From NCBI GenBank assembly GCA_949840475.1, contig CATKXA010000016.1, positions 1 through 14,506 of the forward strand: a stretch of DNA of 14,506 nt. The letters run 5' to 3'. The DNA is from an uncultured Thermoanaerobacterales bacterium. GTDB lineage: Bacteria > Bacillota > Clostridia > Christensenellales > UBA1242. The position numbers and the translations under genes are program-made. The notes below the pieces were generated by a model, which saw only the letters and a list, made by a program, of their open reading frames with translations, was not told the DNA's origin and did no database searches. Of the stretch, positions 7,086-14,506 are shown one piece after another; position 1 is the stretch's first letter; the number at the start of each line of letters is the position of its first letter.

Positions 7086-7115
7086 ATTCTACAAAATTAT
7101 ACAATAGATTGTCAA
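7086..7115 (-). promoter_or_regulatory. Strong sigma-A promoter of the lipoprotein gene
   Basis: On the minus strand a perfect TTGACA (7110-7115) is followed after 18 nt by TAGAAT (7086-7091). An overlapping TATAAT (7096-7101) is a possible alternative -10 but has no good -35 at standard spacing. The predicted start near 7079 leaves a leader of about 20 nt. The -35 lies only 8 bp past the stop codon of the giant gene, and no hairpin terminator was found in the 64-bp gap, so some read-through from the giant gene is also likely. Confidence 0.7.
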
Positions 7116-7123
7116 TTAAATTA

Positions 7124-10100
7124 CTATCCATTCTCAGTTACAAGAGTATTATTTTCAAGTTTGTAATAATTGTCTGCAACTTGATAAATATACTCTTGCC
7201 CGTCTTTAACCATAGTGACAAAAGCAAAGTAATAATATGTTTGATTTGTTACCGCATCGACTGCTGTAAAGCCAGAAGAGCCAAGACTTACAGCATTAGA
7301 TAAATCATGCTCTAAGGCAAGTCCTAACGCAACTTCTTTGGTGTTGAAATCCAAGTTCATAGCGTTTTGGTACACTCTCATTTGCTCCTCAGTAAGCCTT
7401 ACAACTTTAACTGATGAATTATCGTACTTAGTTATGTCGCCACTAGAAAGCTGTCTATAAATTTCAATATCCGCCTTAGCCACAATATCTGCACCTTCAA
7501 TTTTAAGCTCGATATCAAACTTTGGCTCATAATATACTGCATAAACATTTAGCTCTCTTTCAATAACTGTATCCGTGCTAAAGAGCTCAAAAGCTGACGC
7601 ATCAATAGTGTTTGCACCACTAGTCCATGAGAAATATTTGCCGTCCACAGCTTGGTCACTACTAGCTATAATGTAACCACCAAAGTCAGTTCTTGTTGGC
7701 CAGATTTCACTGCTGTTGCTTGGAAGCTTGATTGCCTTGCCTGTGTTAATATCAAAGTACGAGTTACTTTCTACAGTCCAACTGTTTGACTGTTCGTCAT
7801 AGTAGCAAAGCACATAATTTTCGCTTGTGTTTTCTCTTAGCACATACTTGTTTTGTAAGATATCCCACATATAGAAATTCACAGCCTGAACGCGTGAGAG
7901 CTCATAAAGTCCAACAACCACTTTGTTTTCTTTGATTATATCCCCTTCAGTAAGCATTCCATAGTTGGTTGTTTCTGGGTTCTCTGGTCTGTTATCTGTA
8001 TTTATTTTGCCATAATACCATGCTTTTAATGCAAAGTATTTGGTATAAATTGAAGACGTATTTTCGCTTGTTATTTGGTCTCCATAATTAAAGGTAATAG
8101 ACTGAATAAAATCTCTTGGCAAATCATTAACAATCGATTGATACCCGTCTTTAAGATATCTATAATAATTTACAACATAAGTTTGAGTTTTAGTTTCAAC
8201 GCTTATGTCCATATCTGTTTTAGCACCGTCAATACCAACAATAACCCTCACAGCATCAAACACGCTGTTGCTCAAATCTAAGCCACCCTCGTTGTACGGC
8301 AATAGCTTTACATAAATACCACTGCAAACGTATAGCTTTTCCCCTAAAATGGTATAAATATCATCAACCTTGCCAATTACCTCGTTGTTGACCAAAACAG
8401 ACAATGTTTTTGTGTAACTAAGCCACCTGAAAGTGATTTCAAGTTGCTCCTTTGCACCATTATTATCAGCAAAACTTATACCTATTTTGCTTACATATTT
8501 ACCCGTTTCTGTTAAATAGTCAAATACCAAGTCGCTGTTATACCCAAAAATCAAGTTACCAAGACTACCGCTTGATACATTGCTATAATCGTAATCATTT
8601 ATATTGCTTAGCGACATGTGTGCCCTATCGTCGCTCTGATTTAGCAAGGTGTATGTCTTGCTAGTATAGTGTGCATAAATTGAAAACTGCGTACTTGATG
8701 CAGTTAAAGGCGTTGTTTTGTTGTCGCTTGACGTATAAGTGAGCGAGTTATACACGCTATTATCCAGCCTTGTATTGTTTGTTATAACGCCAGTTTTATC
8801 GTCATTATCTAAGTTAAAGTCTTTTGTGAAATACATACCATTAAAGGTGTAGCCAACAGGATAAACGATAGGAACATTTACAAATGGTTTATCAAACTCA
8901 ACATTAAAGGTGTATAAGATATAGTCTGTTGATGTAGAAATTGTGTTTCCGTTGTGAGTTACTCTAAATACACCGTCTTCTTTACCATAGGTTGCCAAAT
9001 CCCTGTTGTTTAGGTTTATATAAACTTTATATGACTTAGCTTGCCATACAGCAAATAGTGTTATTGTTTTAGTTTTTTCATCAATCTGAAGATTATAGTT
9101 ATTGTCTGGGTTAATAAATTCATAAGTCAATGCTGAAGACTTATTTGGCAAGAAAATATATGCAAGCCTATTTGTTTTAGCTTCGTCTGAGTTTAGCTGA
9201 ACAGACTTATAACCCATAAAGTTGTAACCTAGCCTTGAAAGTACAGGCAATGTTTGCTCATCGTCAAAAGTAATGCTAACAACGCCGATGTCGGTTTCAC
9301 AAGTTGATGAACCAAAACCATTTACGCTAGTAGCATCGTTTTTGTTGACTATAACATTATAGGTATTGGCAGTATACCTCGCATAAAGAGTTATAACACT
9401 GCCCGCAACGGTTAAGATATTAAATAGTGAGTTATCAAGCATATCTCCTTGAGATATCATGCTTCCCCCTTGCCTGCTTGAATAAAAGCCAACAAAGGTG
9501 TAGCCCGGCCTTGTTAAGGTTGGTACTTTGCCAAACGCATGATCAAACTGCACAGAGCTCTCGCCCTCTATCAAAGTTTCCGCAAGTGACGAACCATTAG
9601 ATACTCTTGCATCATTGTAGTCATAATTAAGCATATAAGTATTTGCTTGCCATACTGCATATAGAGTTATCTGCTCGTCATTTGTTTCAGACAAGTTTTC
9701 TGTTAAAACAGCATTATCAACAAAGTCAACATCAGCAATCGTTAAATCAGCCCCTGTCTTTTGTTCTTTTGACCAACCAATAAAGCTGTAGCCACTTTTA
9801 ATAAACCCATTAATAGTTAATGCTTTGTTTACATTATAATAATGCGTGCTTGAAGCAGTGCTTCCTGACGTTGCTCCCACTCCGTCATAGTTTATAATAT
9901 ATTTGATAGCATCGCTGTAAACACTTAAACTATAAGCCGTTTGACTTAAGTCGCTAATAGCAAAGCTGTACTCATAGTAAGAGCCATTTGCATCAGATTT
10001 TATAGTAGCATAATCATCGTTGCTTGGCAAAATGCTACCTTCTCCACCAAGCAAATTAACTCTGCCTAGCTCGTAACCTTTAACCACATAAATTTTTATA

Positions 10101-13100
10101 ACTACATTGTTACCAACAAACTCAAATGAATTTGTGTCTCTTAACCAAATAGTTTGGTTGTTGCCACTTAGATTTTTAAAGGTAGCAGATAGCTTTGTTA
10201 TTATATTAACGTCACTCTGATACTCTCCCGCAACCCCAAGATATGAACTGATACTCAAACTGCTAGAAACCTCTTTAAGCTTAACTGAGCTTAAGTGTTC
10301 GCTGTAAGTTTCAACCACAGCTTCAGTCAGTTTGCTATTGATTATTATCTGGTTGTTTGGATAACTTAATGCACTCTCAATAAAGTAAGTAACCTCATTA
10401 GTTAATAAGCTCTTAACTTTTAAATATTTAGCAGTCTTCTCTAAATTAACAACAAGCACGCGTTTTTTATTGTTGTTGCCTTGCACAAAAACATTAGAAG
10501 CATTGTTTAAGATTAAGTCATCAAGCGTAACCTCTGCTTGGGTGTCACTTACCGCATAGACTTTATAAGCGTCAACGCTTGGGCTATCTATCTCAAGCAA
10601 ACTATAACTTGAGTAATTTATATTTATAGCAAGACTTTCAAGCACATTGCTAACACTTACGCTGAATGTTCTTGTCTGTTCGTTCCAAACTATTTTTATA
10701 GAGGTATTTTTAAGTTGCCTTGAGTTTGTGCTGCTTATAAACGCTTCACTTGTTGCAACAAAGTTGCTTTCTTGATAAATACTAAGCTCAGTTGAACTAA
10801 TATTTATATTAGGGACAGCAACGTTAAATGACCTACCGCCGTAAACAATGCTTAGACTGTTAATAAAATACTTTTCGCTTGCGAGGTTAAAATCAAACAC
10901 AAATGTGTCCGAAGCATTCATGTTACCGCCAAGAGATGCCACACCCGCAGATTGGTTTGAAGTATACTTCATACCAACGGCATTTATACCATTTTCACTT
11001 CCCGCCTCTTTAGAGCTGTTTGAAATATTAATAGAAACATCAGCAGAAACTTTTTCAAAAGTTGCACTAATGCTATGGTCTTTATAGCTGTAAACATTTA
11101 CATACGCCACAAAAGTATTAGAGCCTTCCTCGTTAACAATAATTAGCTCAATGTCTTCGCTGATAGTATAAACCGACTTGATTACCTTTTTACCGTCAAT
11201 AGTTTCAGTAGTTGCGATTGCAGGACTAGACGAAGCTAGTACATGAGCATAACTATCGCCATTAAGCTGATATGAAACGTCAAAAGTTAGTATCTCGCCG
11301 TCAATGTTAATCTGGCTCAACACATAGTCAGCAACTAAAAGATTATCTCTATTGGCATTTAATATTGGCATAAATTTATAAACAGTTAAATTACCGAACG
11401 CAACTGAGTGTTCATATGGACTATTTACAAGTTTATCGCCATCATATACTTGTGCACAGCTACTGTCATTTAAAACTGAAACATGGTTGGTAAATTTTAT
11501 AGCGTCGACATTGATAGTAAGCTCAGCATATTTGTACTCATTATCCGTAAAGTAAGCATCACTAAGATCAACAAAATTGATTGTTAAATCATTGCCATTT
11601 TTTACAATTTGAAGAACATCGTCTTGTGTGTTGCCGTTTGACAAATAGTTATAAACGGCAGTTTGACCATTCTTTAAATATACTTTGATTTGTAACCCGC
11701 TAACATAATAACCTTCGTTTACAAACACATTCAAAAACGCATTTTGCGTTCTTAAAGCATACATATCAAGGTTTAAACTATTATTATCGTCGTTTACTTG
11801 CCATAAATTGTACCCGTCTTTGGGAGCAGTACTAAAGTCAGCTAGCCTACCATAATTAGTAGTTCCATGATATTCAAGACTGCTTACAAGTGGCACATTG
11901 CTTCCGCTACTTACAACATCGTTATTCCCTAAAACATCTACTTTAATATTATAAATCGGACGAACATAGTGTGCATAAAGAGTGAGTGGCACATCAGTAG
12001 AAGCGATTGTACTTTGAGTATAAGCTTGACCTCTATTAACATTGTTATCTCTCTCTTCAATATTCTTTTGGTCAAACCAACCAACAAGGTCGTACTTTTC
12101 TTCCCTTGCAGTATTTGTCATATTTAAGCCATAGATGCTAGGAAGTTCATTAAACGCCTGACCAAATGTAACCTCTTTGGTCAATACCATATTTGTTATA
12201 TCTAAATTAGCTTCAAATCCAGCATAACTGTTTGCTAGCATTAGATTAGTAATTTTATAGTCAAAACCCAAGATATTAGCATTTTGGTAAACATCTAAAT
12301 TTAGGTCTAAAGTAATCTGATACATTTTAGGCTCAAACCTAGCACCAAGCGTCGTATTGCCGTCAACCAAATAAACAGTATCCTGCGTAAACTGCTCGCC
12401 CTTTGAATTGAACCAACCAACAAAGTTATGCCCAGCAAGTGCATACTGGCTGTTTTCATCTATGACAAATAATGGACCAACTTTCTCGCCATATGTAACA
12501 GTCAATGTTTCGCTTGGAATTGGTCTGCCACCATTGTTGCTAGTTTCAAAGAAAATATTGTACTTTTTAGCCTCATACTTTGGCACCAAAAGATAAGTGT
12601 TGCCCGCCGTCATTTTGTTTACATGCTCTTGTGCAGAGCTAATAAAGTTGCCCCTATTATCAAAAACTAACTGCTCCACTCCGTCAATATTTAGAGTATA
12701 ACCAATAAAGTTATATCCAACTTTTTCTAAAACTTCGAGTGAGTTCAAACTTGCAAAATTATCAAAGCCAAGTATTGAAGGATTACGTACATCAGTTACG
12801 TCCTCGCCATACCCAAAGAAGCCAGTGTAAGACTTATATATACCGCCCTCTTCGTAAGGATTTTGTATATTTATAGTAAAGTATTCTTCAATCAAAGAAA
12901 TATCTTTAAACTTGAAATAGTCGTAACCTAGTAGGTCGTCATAAGGGACAACATAAGACTTGCTGTTAATGCCTGCAACACTGAGTTTACCCTCACTAGC
13001 CTCTTCAATAGCGTTATCATAAATAGAGGTAGACGCCTTGCCATAAACAAAGTTAAACGCCGTTAGTAAATAACCCTTTTTAGTAGTAAATTCAAAAATT

Positions 13101-14506
13101 TTATCGTTGTTGTTTTCATACATAGTAATAAAGAACTTTCCACAATCAACGCTTTGACCATTTTGCATAGTAGAAAGCCTAATAAACTCACTACTGATAC
13201 CACTTTCTGTATATGCATTTTGTAAAGCAAAATTAATAGATAAGGCTAAAGCTTTATCACTTGCAAAAACAAGTCCGCCGTCAAAGCCAGCTAAAGCGTA
13301 GTCAATACTATCTATTGCCTCACTAGAGTTATACATACCATAAAGTCCATTAAGACTAGCTGCTGCTACTACTTTGCTAATTGTAGCGTCGCTTTTCACT
13401 GGATTAAACATCACTAAATTATGACTATTTCCACCAAAATTACCAGTAGCATTTAAGCTATTTACATAAACATTTTTAAATGCCAATGTTACTAAATACG
13501 AGAAGCTATTAGCGTCATTAATATTTGCAAGCTTTGTAATACAAACAGTAAAATTGTCGCCATGTGCAAAGTATGCACTAACTGCTGTAAAAACATCGCC
13601 ATTATCATCTTGATAGTTACTAATTTGAGGTATTAAAACGCGAAGCTCGCCAGTAATATTATTTAGAGGAACAAACTGGTTAGCTAAATCTGCCACATTA
13701 AATGAAAGTTCATAGTTTGAAATTGCAATATTTGCACTTTGGCTTACCGTTGATGACGGCTTTAAAATATCTTCACTTTCTGGCTGAATATTTTTAACAC
13801 TTTGATTTTTAAAATCTTTAACATCTATTCCAATACTTGAAATATCTAAAACAGGCTTTACTTTAAACAGATGCAAAGTTCCGTCGTCAATCTCAATCAA
13901 AACTGTATTTAAAAATTTGTCCTTTGTTATTTCTACTTTGGCATTTGCGTATAATCTCTTATTTTCAAAGTTATACACGTTATATCTATCACTGCCAGCC
14001 ACAGTGAAATACAAGCCAATCCCAGCAAACACATAATCTTCGAATTCGCTAGCAAAATTATCAATCAATGTGACCTGCATATGCCCAACATCAATGCCTG
14101 AGTTATAGTGCATATACTGCCCTTGCTCATTAACAACTATAGCATTCTTTTGAACAAATGGCGATACTTTAGAAAACAGCCCTAAAGTCCTATTATTCTT
14201 TGTTGGAACCTTTAACGTCTTTAAACCAAAAGCAGACGAAATGACAATAGTTCCGTCATAGTTATCTTGAATTACTTTTTCGTTTTTTATAGTTTCAACT
14301 TGACCGTTATCCTTGCTCGCAAAGCTAATAACATTAGAATTTTCAGCCCCACTTAGCACTAAAAACGAGCCAGTAAAACCAACAATTTCGCCTTTAGAGG
14401 AATATTCATATTCAACTATTTTGCTTAAATTTAACTCATTTTTGCTGGTTTTACACTCATAATATGCGATTTTTTGATTGCTGTCACTTATAGTTTGTTT
14501 ATCAAT
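7124..14506 (-). CDS. Giant InlB B-repeat surface protein, N-terminus beyond the window
   Basis: The reading frame is open from the right edge to a TAG at 7124-7126, giving 2,460 visible residues. An internal GTG at 14357-14359 is not taken as the start because 49 further open codons lie upstream. The protein is rich in Asn, Ser, Thr, Tyr and Val, and about seven cysteines were noticed, as expected for a secreted beta-rich surface protein. At least seven recognisable InlB B-type (Flg_new, Listeria-Bacteroides) repeats occur, with G-Y-x-F-x-G-[WY] cores and [LV]-Y-A-x-[YW] ends, plus two degenerate ones. Between them are GY-type beta modules like the one in the neighbouring lipoprotein. The last 120 residues look like an ordinary folded end. 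No LPXTG, membrane segment or surface-layer-homology repeat is visible, so any signal peptide or anchor must be N-terminal. Likely an adhesin or surface fibre; function is inferred from the repeat class only. Confidence 0.85.
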   Translation of the reverse strand: MDKQTISDSNQKIAYYECKTSKNELNLSKIVEYEYSSKGEIVGFTGSFLVLSGAENSNVISFASKDNGQVETIKNEKVIQDNYDGTIVISSAFGLKTLKVPTKNNRTLGLFSKVSPFVQKNAIVVNEQGQYMHYNSGIDVGHMQVTLIDNFASEFEDYVFAGIGLYFTVAGSDRYNVYNFENKRLYANAKVEITKDKFLNTVLIEIDDGTLHLFKVKPVLDISSIGIDVKDFKNQSVKNIQPESEDILKPSSTVSQSANIAISNYELSFNVADLANQFVPLNNITGELRVLIPQISNYQDDNGDVFTAVSAYFAHGDNFTVCITKLANINDANSFSYLVTLAFKNVYVNSLNATGNFGGNSHNLVMFNPVKSDATISKVVAAASLNGLYGMYNSSEAIDSIDYALAGFDGGLVFASDKALALSINFALQNAYTESGISSEFIRLSTMQNGQSVDCGKFFITMYENNNDKIFEFTTKKGYLLTAFNFVYGKASTSIYDNAIEEASEGKLSVAGINSKSYVVPYDDLLGYDYFKFKDISLIEEYFTINIQNPYEEGGIYKSYTGFFGYGEDVTDVRNPSILGFDNFASLNSLEVLEKVGYNFIGYTLNIDGVEQLVFDNRGNFISSAQEHVNKMTAGNTYLLVPKYEAKKYNIFFETSNNGGRPIPSETLTVTYGEKVGPLFVIDENSQYALAGHNFVGWFNSKGEQFTQDTVYLVDGNTTLGARFEPKMYQITLDLNLDVYQNANILGFDYKITNLMLANSYAGFEANLDITNMVLTKEVTFGQAFNELPSIYGLNMTNTAREEKYDLVGWFDQKNIEERDNNVNRGQAYTQSTIASTDVPLTLYAHYVRPIYNIKVDVLGNNDVVSSGSNVPLVSSLEYHGTTNYGRLADFSTAPKDGYNLWQVNDDNNSLNLDMYALRTQNAFLNVFVNEGYYVSGLQIKVYLKNGQTAVYNYLSNGNTQDDVLQIVKNGNDLTINFVDLSDAYFTDNEYKYAELTINVDAIKFTNHVSVLNDSSCAQVYDGDKLVNSPYEHSVAFGNLTVYKFMPILNANRDNLLVADYVLSQINIDGEILTFDVSYQLNGDSYAHVLASSSPAIATTETIDGKKVIKSVYTISEDIELIIVNEEGSNTFVAYVNVYSYKDHSISATFEKVSADVSINISNSSKEAGSENGINAVGMKYTSNQSAGVASLGGNMNASDTFVFDFNLASEKYFINSLSIVYGGRSFNVAVPNINISSTELSIYQESNFVATSEAFISSTNSRQLKNTSIKIVWNEQTRTFSVSVSNVLESLAININYSSYSLLEIDSPSVDAYKVYAVSDTQAEVTLDDLILNNASNVFVQGNNNKKRVLVVNLEKTAKYLKVKSLLTNEVTYFIESALSYPNNQIIINSKLTEAVVETYSEHLSSVKLKEVSSSLSISSYLGVAGEYQSDVNIITKLSATFKNLSGNNQTIWLRDTNSFEFVGNNVVIKIYVVKGYELGRVNLLGGEGSILPSNDDYATIKSDANGSYYEYSFAISDLSQTAYSLSVYSDAIKYIINYDGVGATSGSTASSTHYYNVNKALTINGFIKSGYSFIGWSKEQKTGADLTIADVDFVDNAVLTENLSETNDEQITLYAVWQANTYMLNYDYNDARVSNGSSLAETLIEGESSVQFDHAFGKVPTLTRPGYTFVGFYSSRQGGSMISQGDMLDNSLFNILTVAGSVITLYARYTANTYNVIVNKNDATSVNGFGSSTCETDIGVVSITFDDEQTLPVLSRLGYNFMGYKSVQLNSDEAKTNRLAYIFLPNKSSALTYEFINPDNNYNLQIDEKTKTITLFAVWQAKSYKVYINLNNRDLATYGKEDGVFRVTHNGNTISTSTDYILYTFNVEFDKPFVNVPIVYPVGYTFNGMYFTKDFNLDNDDKTGVITNNTRLDNSVYNSLTYTSSDNKTTPLTASSTQFSIYAHYTSKTYTLLNQSDDRAHMSLSNINDYDYSNVSSGSLGNLIFGYNSDLVFDYLTETGKYVSKIGISFADNNGAKEQLEITFRWLSYTKTLSVLVNNEVIGKVDDIYTILGEKLYVCSGIYVKLLPYNEGGLDLSNSVFDAVRVIVGIDGAKTDMDISVETKTQTYVVNYYRYLKDGYQSIVNDLPRDFIQSITFNYGDQITSENTSSIYTKYFALKAWYYGKINTDNRPENPETTNYGMLTEGDIIKENKVVVGLYELSRVQAVNFYMWDILQNKYVLRENTSENYVLCYYDEQSNSWTVESNSYFDINTGKAIKLPSNSSEIWPTRTDFGGYIIASSDQAVDGKYFSWTSGANTIDASAFELFSTDTVIERELNVYAVYYEPKFDIELKIEGADIVAKADIEIYRQLSSGDITKYDNSSVKVVRLTEEQMRVYQNAMNLDFNTKEVALGLALEHDLSNAVSLGSSGFTAVDAVTNQTYYYFAFVTMVKDGQEYIYQVADNYYKLENNTLVTENG
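7526..8190 (-). repeat. Third, degenerate InlB-like cluster (about two units)
   Basis: Two weaker units precede the C-terminal domain. The first opens with TYVVNYY and keeps a KAWYYG core (8190-7885); the second opens with VNFYMW, has RTDFGGYII and closes with VYAVYYEPKF (7884-7526). The strand-core-strand order is kept but the glycine core is eroded, so membership is less certain than for the other clusters. Confidence 0.45.
8656..9913 (-). repeat. Second InlB B-type repeat cluster (four units)
   Basis: This is the best-conserved cluster. Unit 1 has GYSFIGW and LYAVWQANTY (9913-9644); unit 2 GYTFVGF and LYARYTANTY (9643-9369); unit 3 GYNFMGY and LFAVWQAKSY (9368-9038); unit 4 GYTFNGM and IYAHYTSKTY (9037-8656). 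The shared A-[NK]-[TS]-Y junctions mark the unit borders. Units grow from roughly 90 to about 127 residues because of insertions in the loop after the GY core. Confidence 0.8.
11954..12727 (-). repeat. First InlB B-type repeat cluster of the giant protein (about three units)
   Basis: Three successive units are readable: one with a GYNFIGY core (12727-12569), one with GHNFVGW (12568-12326) and one with YDLVGW and LYAHY (12325-11954). Units run from an aromatic strand (Y-N-I, Y-Q-I) through a turn to the glycine-tryptophan core, then to a closing LYA-type strand. Lengths and residues differ strongly between units, so this is an old duplication and not a recent tandem DNA repeat. Confidence 0.65.

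Noticed and set aside
7092..7118. Short inverted repeat CAAT-AG-ATTG after the giant gene as a terminator
   Set aside because: The stem is only 4-5 A/T-rich base pairs and overlaps the lipoprotein promoter; it is too weak to terminate.
7109..7303. Plus-strand open frame across the end of the giant gene
   Set aside because: It is antisense to the giant protein's C-terminus and the lipoprotein promoter, with no supporting signals.
7526..12727. Tandem DNA repeats or a CRISPR-like array in the repeat region
   Set aside because: The repetition is at protein-motif level with variable unit lengths; no conserved nucleotide repeat with regular spacing was seen.
14357..14359. GTG as the start of the giant protein
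   Set aside because: The frame stays open for 49 more codons to the window edge with the same composition, so it is an internal valine codon.

Overview
The window is AT-rich bacterial chromosome carrying seven protein genes, two of them cut by the window edges. It looks like a Gram-positive, low-GC Bacillota genome, probably an uncultured gut-type Clostridia lineage such as Christensenellales. The reasons are purine-rich Shine-Dalgarno sequences close to ATG starts, TTGACA/TATAAT-type promoters, U-tailed hairpin terminators, a type II lipobox, InlB-type surface repeats and an anaerobe-style flavin/iron-sulfur reductase. The lineage is inference from style only. The standard genetic code is assumed; TAA and TAG are the only stops used by the complete genes.

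Left part (1-3132, minus strand): cysteinyl-tRNA synthetase (cysS, cut at its C-terminus by the left edge) lies 62 bp downstream of a 760-residue Old Yellow Enzyme-family FMN/4Fe-4S/FAD reductase. The reductase has its own promoter just behind a terminator, and with no terminator visible between the two genes they may share a transcript.

Middle (3134-6394): a two-gene minus-strand operon encodes a single-pass membrane protein of unknown function and, 3 bp later, a short-chain dehydrogenase; it ends in the 3107-3132 hairpin. Diverging from it across a 189-bp promoter region is a plus-strand, two-halved polytopic membrane protein of the ArsP_2 heavy-metal exporter type, with a His/Cys-rich loop. 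That gene ends at a perfect bidirectional terminator.

Right part (6397-14506, minus strand): a small lipoprotein with its own promoter follows a giant repeat protein, of which 2,460 residues are visible and whose N-terminus lies beyond the right edge. The giant protein is built from clusters of InlB B-type (Listeria-Bacteroides) repeats alternating with 'GY'-type beta modules; the lipoprotein carries one such GY module. Together they look like a cell-surface pair, though no sorting signal is seen at the giant protein's C-terminus.

No tRNA, rRNA, CRISPR array, insertion sequence, phage gene or recognisable defence system was seen. No gene-free stretch exceeds 300 bases. The least described material is the giant surface protein with its lipoprotein neighbour, and the unrecognised membrane protein.
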